Below, piece after piece: positions 18,438-27,180 of a stretch of DNA of 64,000 bases (its first letter is position 1; the number at the start of each line of letters is the position of its first letter). The notes beneath the pieces were generated by a model. It was not told where the DNA came from and made no database searches. It saw only the letters and a list, made by a program, of their open reading frames with translations. This DNA comes from FEN-1297 sp963787005. GTDB lineage: Bacteria > Bacteroidota > Ignavibacteria > Ignavibacteriales > Ignavibacteriaceae. The translations under genes and the position numbers were made by a program. The stretch lies in assembly GCA_963787005.1 (NCBI GenBank), contig CAWBBX010000030.1, positions 62,001 through 126,000 of the forward strand, written 5' to 3'.

Positions 18438-21400
18438 TTACTTGATAATAGCGAGTTTGCCGTATTTTCGTCCTACGTTGGGTGCGTCTACAAGATAGAA
18501 GTAGACGCCGTAAGCGACCTCGAGATTTTCCCTCGTTCTTAAATCCCAGTTAATAGTACCGTCGTTAATATTCTGATCAGGAGACATTTCCAGTTTTCTA
18601 ACAAGTTCACCTCTCACCGTGTAGATGTATACAGTCGAATTCAGAGGCAGATGGATGAAAGCTATCTTCCTGTCGCCGCGTCCGCTCGTAATTGTCGGAG
18701 GCAGCGGAGCCTCCTGAGAACTAGTCGCCAGATAAGGATTAGGCACGACCCTTATTTTATCCAGCTGGGAGGAGGCGAGCTGATTATCCACCATAGCGCT
18801 CTTAGTTGTAATCTGAAGTATATCTGCACTGGAGAACGGCTTGGTAACTCTGATCTGCAGGGTATCGCCCGAAGTCGGATGATAGCTTGCGGTATCGGCA
18901 CCGAAAGCCTGCAGGAACCAGGTAATTACCGATGTATCCTTGCCTGCGGCTGTTTTTGTTTTCTGCAGGAATATGACTCTATCCAGCGAATTAAATGTTG
19001 CATCCGATCCGTTATCCAGGTAAGCGTATGAAACAGGATCTCCGGTCCTTGCGTCGATTATCCTAAAGTTTGAATTTACCGCAGGTATTGTGAACGGATT
19101 ATTGTTGTACGTAATCGTGAGTTTGGATGATGTATCTCCCGGTGCGTGGGACGCGTCGAAAATAACATCGTAGTCTCTGGGATAAGCGAAACCTGTTTCT
19201 TTTACGTTGTTCAAAGTAAACGGCGAGAAAGAGAGTAAATAATCTTTTTTCGAATGAACCTGATTCCAGCCTGAGCTGGCAGTATCGTATTTAACTTTCC
19301 AGTCGTTTTCCATATCGAGATAAACACCGTCAAAAACATTTTTGTCCTGTTCCTGCGGAAGCATTGTTGAAGAAACAGGCACTACAAGTATGGTGTCGGG
19401 TTGATTAGGATCGGTGTAATCGGTTACAATGTATTTATCCGTTACGGGTACATAGTTTAATATATGATCTTCAAAACTGACCCTGTAAGTCTTGCTCTTA
19501 ACCGCATCGGGATTAACTACATTTAAGTAAACCTTTCCGGTTCCGAAAGGAGCAGTCCCCGGAGCGTTTCCAACAAGACTCGGCGCATCAGGACCAACGT
19601 AGCCTGCAACGGTTGATCTCGGAACGACGTATCCCGTATTAACGTCAGAGCGGACAGAGCCGTCGCTGTTGACGGTAATAAATTTAGGATCCTCGGCGGG
19701 ATAGAAATTATTATTCGGATCACCGGAGGTATACGCGGTAACCGCATAATAATAACCCTGTCCGTTCTGAAGATTTTTATCTACGAATGTATGCACAAGA
19801 CCTGTATTGGCACCGAGATAGAATCTCGGGAGCTCTGCAAGGTCCTCAGTTACGGGTATAAAATAGCCCCAAACGCTGTCCTTTGCATCGTAAGTTGCGA
19901 TCGGCGTTCCGCCGCCTTCGGTAAATCCGGGATCGGTAGAGCGGTAGATTTTGTATCCCTGGAACGACGTGTAATTTTCAGCCTTGCTGTCCCATATAAG
20001 CGTTACCTGCTTGTCACCCGGAACAATAGTAAGATGAGGCTTCGGGGGAGGCTTAAGGAAATCATAATTAGCGTTATAAATTTTTTGTGCTATCTGTTTA
20101 TTCTTGAAGATGTGTGCGCTGTCCGCGCCGAATACCATCGCCAGAGAAAAACGCTCTGTATGATTTGCAAGCAGCGGGAAGTAGCCGGACGAATAGATAA
20201 AGTCGCCGTCCTGCGGAAGAGCGGGAATAACGTCGAAGTATCCGGGAAGCATTCTGTTCCACAGAGTCTCGTTGTTATTCATCGGAGGTGATTGAGTCTG
20301 GTTAAAGAAATTAAAGCTCGTCAAACCTATCTGATCGGATTCGTTAACGTCGGTCTTATCGAAGTGCGGTTCGCCGGCAGTAGGCATTCCGTCGTTCTCG
20401 CCCATATCTTTTGTATCGGGAAGACCGTCGGCTCCTACGTCGTCTTTCAATTTATTCCAATCGCCGTTCTCATCGCCCGACCAGTGGCTTTTCATAGTGC
20501 CAGGATATTTCCCGGTTACCGGGTCAGGCTGCTGAGAATAGTCGGGCACGTAACCGGCAACCAGTGTCCCGGGTCCGCTGTCCCTGGATTCATCGATCAT
20601 TGTATTGCTCATTCCGTCGCCGGTAAAGTAATCGCGGTAAGCCAGCGGTCTTGTTTCTTCTTTTAACGTAACGCCGTTTCTGTCTTTAAATACTCTCCTA
20701 TAGTGAAGCTCTCTGTTTTCATCTATTATTCCGTTAAGGTTATCATCCAGACCGTTATTCGGAGTTTCATTCAGCGTCTCTCCGTCGTAGATTTTGTAGG
20801 CTTGTCCGAGTGAATAAACAACAGCAGTATCGTTAACACTCTTAAGAAGAGTATCGAGACTAACTATTGTTCTCTGATACGTAGTAGGATTGATCAGGAT
20901 TATTTTATTTGCCGGCCAGTTGGGATCGGAACCGGCGCCGTTTCTCTGAAGAGTACGGGAAGAAACATAGGCTTTCAGGGAGGAATTAAAAGTGAAGTCT
21001 CCGTCCTGGAACAAGGGGCTGCCCGGATCGACGGCGTCGTTGTCGTTATCAATTCCGTCGAAGCCGTTACCAGGCGATTCGAGATACGCGTAGCCGGCAA
21101 ATCCTAATTTGGTACGAACTCCGGGAAGAACCTGATTTATAGGTATCCAAAGAGGATCGGCGGTGTTGTCGTCGTTATCCCAAGTATATGTTAAATTGTT
21201 GTTAAGGTCAAAGTAACCGAGATCGTCGCGGCAGTCAACGTAATTTTGTCCTACGTCGCCGACGCAGCCTCCCACTACCTCGCCGAAAACTACTTTCTTA
21301 TAGTTGGTAGTGCTGATATTCGTTATATCGTAAAGCCAGAACAAAACGTCCTGCGCCTGAATCTGCGACCACTGCATCCCTCTTACGCTTACAACCAAAC

Positions 21401-22064
21401 CCATTCCGTTTCTCGTCGTATCTGTTGAGTCGGAATGGAACTGATTATTTGTTCTTCTCTGGGGACTTGTATCCTGCGCATCATCCATAACGAAGTAAGT
21501 TTCCTGGTCGGCTCTGATTACTCCTTTGCCGAAGAATCCGTCCCACAATGCTTTGCCGGTGGAATCCACCCAGTCCGGATGATCGGGCCAGAATGACGGC
21601 CAGGTAGAGGAAATATGGCTCATTGCAACCGTATCCTGACTCGGATTAAGATAACCCGGCTCGGGTTCAAAGCCCTGGAAGTGTCCGTCGGAAGGATCTG
21701 TTTTAGCGGCCTGTCCGTTTCTCGGTCCGGGAGAAATAGTAACCGAGTGAAGAGTATCGGGAATGCCGTCGCCCGTATAATCTTTTACTGGAATCTCGAT
21801 GCCGACGAGCGGCGTAACGTCGCCGATGTAACCGTCCTGAGTTGCGGGATAAGGCCAGTAGCCGCGGATTGCGTTCGGATTAGTGCCGGCCATCGATCCG
21901 TCATTACTAAATGTAAGTGCGATCCTGTTTCCGTTGAGCAGACCGAACCTCGCATACAGGCTGTTGCCCCTATGGGATTTCGCCCATTGTATGTAGTTAC
22001 TCTGCTGTCCGAGTACAAGACCCGCGCTGATAAATAACAAAGCGATTATGAATGTTCTACGCAT
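18438..22064 (-). CDS. Large secreted/surface protein with Ca-binding-like repeats, FN3 and FlgD-like C-terminal domain
   Basis: 1208 aa with a signal peptide (RRTFIIALLFISAGLVLGQ). The first half contains several Asp/Asn-rich loops that resemble calcium-binding type 3 repeats (GFDGIDNDNDAVDPG, GLDDNLNGIIDENRE). Around residue 690 a fibronectin type III-like segment occurs (VTLIWDSKAENY...GYKIYRSTDPGF). The C-terminal 90 residues are a FlgD-Ig/T9SS-like beta domain (STVYIYTVRGELVRKLEM, GVYFYLVDAP) ending in KYGKLAIIK. No catalytic motif is recognised. It lies 15 bp after the TonB-dependent receptor gene, so it probably works with that receptor at the cell surface, in the position of a SusD-like partner but without sequence likeness to SusD. 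The substrate is inferred from context only. Confidence 0.75.
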   Translation of the reverse strand: MRRTFIIALLFISAGLVLGQQSNYIQWAKSHRGNSLYARFGLLNGNRIALTFSNDGSMAGTNPNAIRGYWPYPATQDGYIGDVTPLVGIEIPVKDYTGDGIPDTLHSVTISPGPRNGQAAKTDPSDGHFQGFEPEPGYLNPSQDTVAMSHISSTWPSFWPDHPDWVDSTGKALWDGFFGKGVIRADQETYFVMDDAQDTSPQRRTNNQFHSDSTDTTRNGMGLVVSVRGMQWSQIQAQDVLFWLYDITNISTTNYKKVVFGEVVGGCVGDVGQNYVDCRDDLGYFDLNNNLTYTWDNDDNTADPLWIPINQVLPGVRTKLGFAGYAYLESPGNGFDGIDNDNDAVDPGSPLFQDGDFTFNSSLKAYVSSRTLQRNGAGSDPNWPANKIILINPTTYQRTIVSLDTLLKSVNDTAVVYSLGQAYKIYDGETLNETPNNGLDDNLNGIIDENRELHYRRVFKDRNGVTLKEETRPLAYRDYFTGDGMSNTMIDESRDSGPGTLVAGYVPDYSQQPDPVTGKYPGTMKSHWSGDENGDWNKLKDDVGADGLPDTKDMGENDGMPTAGEPHFDKTDVNESDQIGLTSFNFFNQTQSPPMNNNETLWNRMLPGYFDVIPALPQDGDFIYSSGYFPLLANHTERFSLAMVFGADSAHIFKNKQIAQKIYNANYDFLKPPPKPHLTIVPGDKQVTLIWDSKAENYTSFQGYKIYRSTDPGFTEGGGTPIATYDAKDSVWGYFIPVTEDLAELPRFYLGANTGLVHTFVDKNLQNGQGYYYAVTAYTSGDPNNNFYPAEDPKFITVNSDGSVRSDVNTGYVVPRSTVAGYVGPDAPSLVGNAPGTAPFGTGKVYLNVVNPDAVKSKTYRVSFEDHILNYVPVTDKYIVTDYTDPNQPDTILVVPVSSTMLPQEQDKNVFDGVYLDMENDWKVKYDTASSGWNQVHSKKDYLLSFSPFTLNNVKETGFAYPRDYDVIFDASHAPGDTSSKLTITYNNNPFTIPAVNSNFRIIDARTGDPVSYAYLDNGSDATFNSLDRVIFLQKTKTAAGKDTSVITWFLQAFGADTASYHPTSGDTLQIRVTKPFSSADILQITTKSAMVDNQLASSQLDKIRVVPNPYLATSSQEAPLPPTITSGRGDRKIAFIHLPLNSTVYIYTVRGELVRKLEMSPDQNINDGTINWDLRTRENLEVAYGVYFYLVDAPNVGRKYGKLAIIK

Positions 22065-22079
22065 AAAAAATCCGAATTA

Positions 22080-24917
22080 TTAAAATGTAATTGATGTTCC
22101 TAATTCCACCCTTCTGGGCTCCGAATAGTAGTTAGGCCTCGTATAATAGTCCTGTACTGTAGATATCTTTTGAGGCGGATTGACCTGTATCTGCCTCTGC
22201 TCGTCAAGCGACCAGTCCGGCTGGCCTGTATCGTCGAAAACCTGAACAGGATTTAAAACGTCGAGCGCGTTATTAATTCTTAAGAAAACTGAAAGTGTAG
22301 AAGGACCGATCTTAAAGTCCTTATAAAACTGAAGATCAAGATCGAACGAAGAAGGAATGTTCTGCGAGTTGTAAACAAGAGTTCCCACGTTCGTAATTCC
22401 GGTTGGTGTGTAGGGAGTTCCGCTCGCGTATCTGAAGACGGCACTAGCCCCGAAATCGGCGGCGGCATCCGTGTAGCTGACGGTAGCGTTAACCATATGT
22501 CTCTGGTCCCAGTCCAGCGGGATGAGCTGAGTCTCGGGCTGAACACCGCTGTTCCTCAGGTTATAAGAAGCCGCGGGATCTGAAGCATTGCCTTTTGCAA
22601 TCTGGAATGTGTAATCCAGGCTTGCGGAAACCCCTCCGCTGAATCTTTTCTTAACCGACAGCACCAGGCCCCTGACGAAACCGAAATCCGTATTAACGTA
22701 TTCGCTGTAAATTTTCGATCCACCGAACACGTATTGAATCTGATTTAGTGTTCCCGCCAGATTTCTGATATCTCTGAAGTACCCGGTAATGTCAATAGCA
22801 ATATCGTCTGTAAGTTGCTGCTGCAGGCCTAGCTCGCCGCTTGTAGTCTGCTCTGGCTTTAAATCGGGATTTCCGATAATGCCGAGATTTGTGCTGCCGC
22901 CGGTAACTGGAAGCTTGTACCCCGGGTTCTCGTATAATCTCTGGAAAGATGGTATTTGGAAAAAGAGACCGTAAGAGAAATGAATAACACCGCGTTCGGT
23001 TATCGGGAACGCAACTCCGAGTCGAGGGCTGAACTGCCATTTATCGGAAGCGTTCTTATACCAGTACGTCATTCTCTTTGCGACGGCTTGCTCGTGTGTG
23101 CCGCCGGGAGCAACAACACTGTCCTGGTTCTCTGGACGAACCGGAAGGTAAACATTTGGATCGGAAGGATCGGCGAGTATTTGACCGTCGGGATGGAAGT
23201 AATCGAACCTTACGCCCAAATTAATTATTAGAGAGCTGTACTCCATCTTATCCTGAAGATACGCGGAGAACTGCCAAGGTTTGTGCAGGTATTGCTTATT
23301 GTCCGCGTTTTCAAGCGGCGGAATTATGACCGGCTGGGTAAGGAAAGGTTTTCCATCCAGTATTGGGTCCCTGTTGTTGTCGGCCTGCGACATATGAAGA
23401 TTTATTTCGTGAAGAAACAGCGTATACCTGTTATAGAGAAGGCCGGCTTTAATTTCGTGATTTTGAGTTACCTGGCTGGTTATATCAAACTTCGCCACGT
23501 ATGTATTCGTGTTCCTCTCTCCGTGGAACATGTTGGTACCACCGGTATAGAATGTTCCTTCGGGCTGAGTTAAAAGAGCGGTATGAACATACTGCTGGTC
23601 GAAAGGATCATTCCTTGTAAAGAGATCCGATAAAGAGAATGAATTTTGATCCAGATACCGTCTTTCGTCTCTGAAGAAATACGATAAACCGAGAGTGTAA
23701 TAAGTGCTGCTGCTCAATGTGTGCGTTAACTTAAGGGTGTTGAGATACCCTTTCTTGAAATTACTCAGTTGTCCGTCGGGATTATATTTATAATTAAAAT
23801 CGTAATCTTTGCCGCGGGTATTATCGAGAATAAAATCATACGAGATTCTGAACGAAGGAGATATCTTATAAGTTACTTTAGCCTGGCCGTAGCCTTCCAT
23901 GAAAGGAGCCATTGAAACGGTCTTACCGTCGCCTGTCTTCTGAATTATCCAGTTGTTCGGGTTGACGTCCTGCGAGTTAGTTATATCGTATGTATTGAAT
24001 TTTCTTACTCCAAAAAGATAACCGCCGGTGTAGTAATAGCGCATATCGAGAAGATAGAACAATTTGTCGCTCACCAGCGGACCGTTAACGGAGCCCTCTA
24101 TCCATCTTATATAATTTCCGGTTTCACTTGAGAGAGGATTCAGTCTCTGGAGCCCGGTAAAAATATCGTTGTGCTGGGTCATATACGCGCCTTCGTAGGC
24201 GGTAAAATTTCCGTGGGTCCGGTTGCCGCCCGACTTTGTGGCGATGTTAACTATACCGCTCATCGCCTGGCCGTACTCGGCGTTAAACGCACCGGTAACA
24301 AGCTGCATTTCCTGAATCGAGTTTTTGTTAACATCCACAACGGTTCCTCCGTTATACGCATCCGTAACCGGCACACCGTCGATCCAGTAAGAAACCTCGC
24401 CGCTTCTGCCGCCTCTGAAGTGAAAATTCCCGTCTCTGTCTTTAACTATTCCCGCCTGCAGCTGAAGAACATCCTGGAAGCTTGTAACTGGAAGGGTTTT
24501 AATTTCCTGGTCGTTTACTACCGCTGTTGAAGAGGTGAGATCTTTCTGGACCATTGGTTTTGTCGCGGTAACAACTACGGTTTGCATTTCGACCGCGGTT
24601 TCTTTTAAATTAAAATCGGCTCTTGTTGTAAGATCGATGGAAACGCGCAGGTTTCTCAACTCTTCGGTCTGATATCCTACGGCGGAAACTTTTATGGTAT
24701 ACACACCGGGAGCAACGTTGAGTATTGTAAAGTTCCCCTCCAAATCCGTGGCGGCCCCCATCGTTGTTCCGAGTATTATAACGTTAGCCCCAATAACAGG
24801 GTCCTTTGTACCGGCATCGAGAATTTGACCGGCAATTTTTCCCGACTGAGCGTAAAGCGATGTCGAGAGGAATGCGGTTAATATCAAGATGGGGAAAAGC
24901 TGTCTCCAAAGCTTCAT
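22080..24917 (-). CDS. TonB-dependent outer-membrane receptor with CarboxypepD_reg-like N-terminal domain
   Basis: The start is the ATG at 24917, with GGAGGG four bases upstream and the signal peptide KLWRQLFPILILTAFLSTSLYAQ split between the n- and h-regions; longer upstream frames lack both. A CarboxypepD_reg-like domain follows (GKIAGQILDAGTKDPVIGAN), then the plug (VVNDQEIKTLPVTSFQDVLQ, FHFRGGRSGEVSYWIDGVPV, IVNIATKSGG) and a beta-barrel ending in ...RVELGTSITF. It imports a ligand across the outer membrane using TonB energy. It heads an operon with the 1208-aa protein and the PorV-like barrel. The nearby amylase and sensor suggest glucan oligosaccharides (inference). The usual SusC/SusD pairing is absent. 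Confidence 0.9.
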   Translation of the reverse strand: MKLWRQLFPILILTAFLSTSLYAQSGKIAGQILDAGTKDPVIGANVIILGTTMGAATDLEGNFTILNVAPGVYTIKVSAVGYQTEELRNLRVSIDLTTRADFNLKETAVEMQTVVVTATKPMVQKDLTSSTAVVNDQEIKTLPVTSFQDVLQLQAGIVKDRDGNFHFRGGRSGEVSYWIDGVPVTDAYNGGTVVDVNKNSIQEMQLVTGAFNAEYGQAMSGIVNIATKSGGNRTHGNFTAYEGAYMTQHNDIFTGLQRLNPLSSETGNYIRWIEGSVNGPLVSDKLFYLLDMRYYYTGGYLFGVRKFNTYDITNSQDVNPNNWIIQKTGDGKTVSMAPFMEGYGQAKVTYKISPSFRISYDFILDNTRGKDYDFNYKYNPDGQLSNFKKGYLNTLKLTHTLSSSTYYTLGLSYFFRDERRYLDQNSFSLSDLFTRNDPFDQQYVHTALLTQPEGTFYTGGTNMFHGERNTNTYVAKFDITSQVTQNHEIKAGLLYNRYTLFLHEINLHMSQADNNRDPILDGKPFLTQPVIIPPLENADNKQYLHKPWQFSAYLQDKMEYSSLIINLGVRFDYFHPDGQILADPSDPNVYLPVRPENQDSVVAPGGTHEQAVAKRMTYWYKNASDKWQFSPRLGVAFPITERGVIHFSYGLFFQIPSFQRLYENPGYKLPVTGGSTNLGIIGNPDLKPEQTTSGELGLQQQLTDDIAIDITGYFRDIRNLAGTLNQIQYVFGGSKIYSEYVNTDFGFVRGLVLSVKKRFSGGVSASLDYTFQIAKGNASDPAASYNLRNSGVQPETQLIPLDWDQRHMVNATVSYTDAAADFGASAVFRYASGTPYTPTGITNVGTLVYNSQNIPSSFDLDLQFYKDFKIGPSTLSVFLRINNALDVLNPVQVFDDTGQPDWSLDEQRQIQVNPPQKISTVQDYYTRPNYYSEPRRVELGTSITF

Positions 24918-25047
24918 AAAACCCTCCGGGCAATGTAGATGTGATTCATTTGTACTTCCTACATAATTTTTCATTGCATTCATTACCTGATATCTCCTTG
25001 TTATAAGCCGCCGATAACTGCGGAGGACAGAAGTCAGACACTAAAAC

Positions 25048-25091
25048 CCGGCATTCGAACACCTTTGATTTGCATATCAAAGGTTAGCCGG
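25048..25091 (-). promoter_or_regulatory. Nested hairpin in the leader of the TonB-receptor operon (attenuator or terminator candidate)
   Basis: The inner ACCTTTGAT (25061-25069) pairs with ATCAAAGGT (25076-25084), and the outer CCGGC (25048-25052) pairs with GCCGG (25087-25091). On the minus strand the outer stem is followed by GTTTTAG, a short U-run. It lies about 130 bases upstream of the receptor start. Confidence 0.5.
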
Positions 25092-25513
25092 ATTTCTTAT
25101 GTACTAAGAACGACTTTATTTCCGGACAGAAGTAAGTTCTTTACTTTAAAATAATCGGCTGATTCTATTAATAACGACGCAAAAAGAACTGAATGCGTAT
25201 AATTATTTTTATTATGTATTGGCGTATCGGGAAGAGTGAATTGCGCGTGCGTTATCGTGAAGCGAAGATCAACTGAGTATCCGTTGTTTATAATCAACGG
25301 ACATAACGAACGAGAATCGTTTCGCTGCAGGTTTTTAATTACAAATCGTAGCATTTATTTTCTATATCCAGCCCTTATTTTTTTTATGCAATGAGCATAA
25401 GGTATCTGCGGTGTCGATAATTTTGCCCGGGTATAAAAAGAAATTCATGCCCGGTTGTAAATCCGCAATGTATTTTTTATTTATACAAAGTAGAGATTAA
25501 AGTACGCTCAAAC

Positions 25514-25577
25514 TACTACCTAAACGAAGGTATTTTATGCGTATTTCGTTCTAAAACGCATATTAATACTACCTAAA
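25514..25577. promoter_or_regulatory. Paired TACTACCTAAA boxes, set 1
   Basis: Exact TACTACCTAAA copies at 25514-25524 and 25567-25577, 53 bp start to start. They lie 3' of the first response-regulator gene and upstream of the TonB operon. The same pair with 52-bp spacing recurs at 26363. About five helical turns would place both boxes on the same DNA face, as expected for cooperative binding. Confidence 0.6.
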
Positions 25578-25619
25578 TAGAGGGGAGCGCAAATTTTAAA
25601 TCCCGCGGCGCGTTTATAA

Positions 25620-26258
25620 TCAAATAAGCCCTTCCTTGATGGCCTTTGCCACCGCTTCAGATTGCGAATGCACATGAAGCTTTTTATATATGTTCCTGAA
25701 ATGGAATCTTACAGTTTCAATACTTATACAAAGAGAATCGGCAAGAACTTTAAAACTGTTCCCTTCTACCAGGCCGCCGAGTATTTCTCGCTCGCGCGGA
25801 GTAAGTAAATTCTGGGAATCGTTTGACGAGGCGGATTTTTTAACCTGGAAAAAATCGATTACTTTTCTTGCGATATGGGAACTCATCGGCGCGCCGCCGC
25901 TGTATGCTTCGCTTATTGCTTCAAGAAGCCTGGAAGGCGGAGTTTTCTTAACCAGATAACCGCAAGCGCCGGCGCAAAGTGCGTCGAATACGAGATCGTT
26001 TTCCTCATAAACCGTAAGAACGAGAATGTTCAAATCGGGAAGTATGATCTTCGCCTGCTTAATTCCTTCGATACCACTCATCCCCGGCAGCCCGATATCC
26101 ATCAATAAAACATCCGGCTCCGATTTTTTAAGGCTCTTCAGCATCGTTTCACACCGCGTGTATGTACCTATGCACGAATATCCTTCGGTTCCGTCAATCA
26201 GAATCTTCAAACCTTCTCGGATGGTATCGTTATCCTCTACTACAACTACACTAATCAT
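25620..26258 (-). CDS. NarL/FixJ-type response regulator (REC + LuxR HTH)
   Basis: 212 aa. The receiver domain (1-120) has acidic residues E8/D9, phospho-acceptor D54 (LLMDIGLPGMSG) and the conserved Lys in GYLVKKTPP. The C-terminal LuxR helix-turn-helix (about 150-210) contains LTPREREILGGLVEGNSFK and ISIETVRFHFRNIYKKLHVH. It is a DNA-binding transcription factor, presumably phosphorylated by the HisKA_3 sensor encoded 0.9 kb upstream. It is highly similar along its length to the second regulator at 26450-27089, so the two arose by tandem duplication. A TACTACCTAAA pair lies upstream of its start (26363-26425). Confidence 0.93.
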   Translation of the reverse strand: MISVVVVEDNDTIREGLKILIDGTEGYSCIGTYTRCETMLKSLKKSEPDVLLMDIGLPGMSGIEGIKQAKIILPDLNILVLTVYEENDLVFDALCAGACGYLVKKTPPSRLLEAISEAYSGGAPMSSHIARKVIDFFQVKKSASSNDSQNLLTPREREILGGLVEGNSFKVLADSLCISIETVRFHFRNIYKKLHVHSQSEAVAKAIKEGLI

Positions 26259-26362
26259 TTATTTCTCCGCCCGGGGACAAAACCGCGGACCGCATTGTAT
26301 AAATCAAGAAAAAATCGGTAAACTTTTCCGTCTTCAATCTAAAATTATTGGCGTATGCATAC

Positions 26363-26425
26363 TACTACCTAAACAGAGTGATTTTGATCTTAAGGATTAT
26401 TCAATTGAGATATTTACTACCTAAA
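26363..26425. promoter_or_regulatory. Paired TACTACCTAAA boxes, set 2
   Basis: Exact copies at 26363-26373 and 26415-26425, 52 bp apart, between the two response-regulator genes and about 105-165 bp upstream of the first regulator's start. A GTATGCATAC palindrome (26352-26361) abuts the first box. They are candidate binding sites for the encoded LuxR-type regulators (inference). Confidence 0.6.
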
Positions 26426-26449
26426 TGGGGTAAGCCGTATGAAACGGTA

Positions 26450-27089
26450 TCAGATCAGTCCTTCTTTTATGGCCTTGGCCACGGCTTCCGACTGGGAATG
26501 AACGTGCAGTTTTTTATATATGTTGCGGAAATGGAACCGGACGGTTTCAATGCTGATGAAAAGAGAATCGGCAATTGCTTTAAAAGCTGTTCCCCTCAAC
26601 CAGTCCGGCCAATATTTCACGCTCACGCGGGGTGAGCAGGCTCCCTGTTTTTTGGGGAGAGAGCCGCTTCTTATGCTGAAAAAAATCTATTACTTTTCTG
26701 GCGATATGAGAGCTCATAGGAGCGCCGCCCTCATGAGCCTCGCCGATGGCTTCGAGAAGTCTTGACGGCGGAGTTTTCTTCACAAGGTATCCGCAGGCGC
26801 CGGCGCAAAGTGCCTCGAATACAAGTTCATTCTCCTCATAAACGGTTAGTACAAGTATATTAAGATCGGGCATAATCGCCTTCGACTGCCGGATCCCTTC
26901 GATACCGTTCATACCAGGAAGTCCGATATCCATAAGCAAAACGTCCGGCTCGAGCTTCTTGAGTTCCTTGAGCATTGTTTCGCATTTCGGGAAGGCCGAA
27001 ACGCAGGTATATCCCTCCGTTCCCTCAATCAGCATCTTCAGTCCTTCGCGGATTGCGTCGTTATCTTCTACTACTATTACTTTTATCAT
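26450..27089 (-). pseudogene. Second NarL/FixJ-type response regulator, frameshifted before the HTH
   Basis: A tandem paralogue of the 25620-26258 regulator. The receiver domain is intact, with E8/D9 and D54 in LLMDIGLPGMNG. After VEGNSF the frame hits TAA (26580) because of a run of four T (complement of 26582-26585) where the paralogue has three. In the shifted frame the protein continues KAIADSLFISIETVRFHFRN, then IYKKLHVHSQSEAVAKAIKEGLI, to a stop at 26450. Removing one base therefore restores a full 212-aa protein. As written the product (169 aa) lacks the DNA-recognition helices. This could be a sequencing indel, recent decay, or a receiver-only protein. It is 91 bp downstream of the sensor kinase gene. 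Confidence 0.8.
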
Positions 27090-27180
27090 ATACTATTTAC
27101 CTGTAGCACAATATACAGGAATTTCACTTTAGGGTACAGAGAACATGGCGGGCAAAAAATCGGTTGTAAATTGATAATTT

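Larger units (their letters stand above)
24918..25619. other. 700-bp intergenic region upstream of the TonB-receptor operon
   Basis: No convincing gene. It contains a strong nested hairpin (25048-25091), a smaller hairpin TCCGTTG/CAACGGA (25280-25286 with 25295-25301), an inverted pair ATGCGT/ACGCAT (25537-25542 with 25556-25561), and two copies of TACTACCTAAA at 25514 and 25567. The length and dense structure suggest a regulated promoter with a long leader for the receptor operon. Confidence 0.6.

Noticed and set aside
25048..25091. tRNA-like T-loop (GTTCGAAT) on the minus strand
   Set aside because: The flanking 5-base arms do not pair as a T-stem and no acceptor or anticodon arms can be built.
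25097..25354. 85-aa minus-strand ORF in the leader of the TonB operon
   Set aside because: No ribosome site, no recognisable pattern, and it covers a hairpin region; more likely chance.
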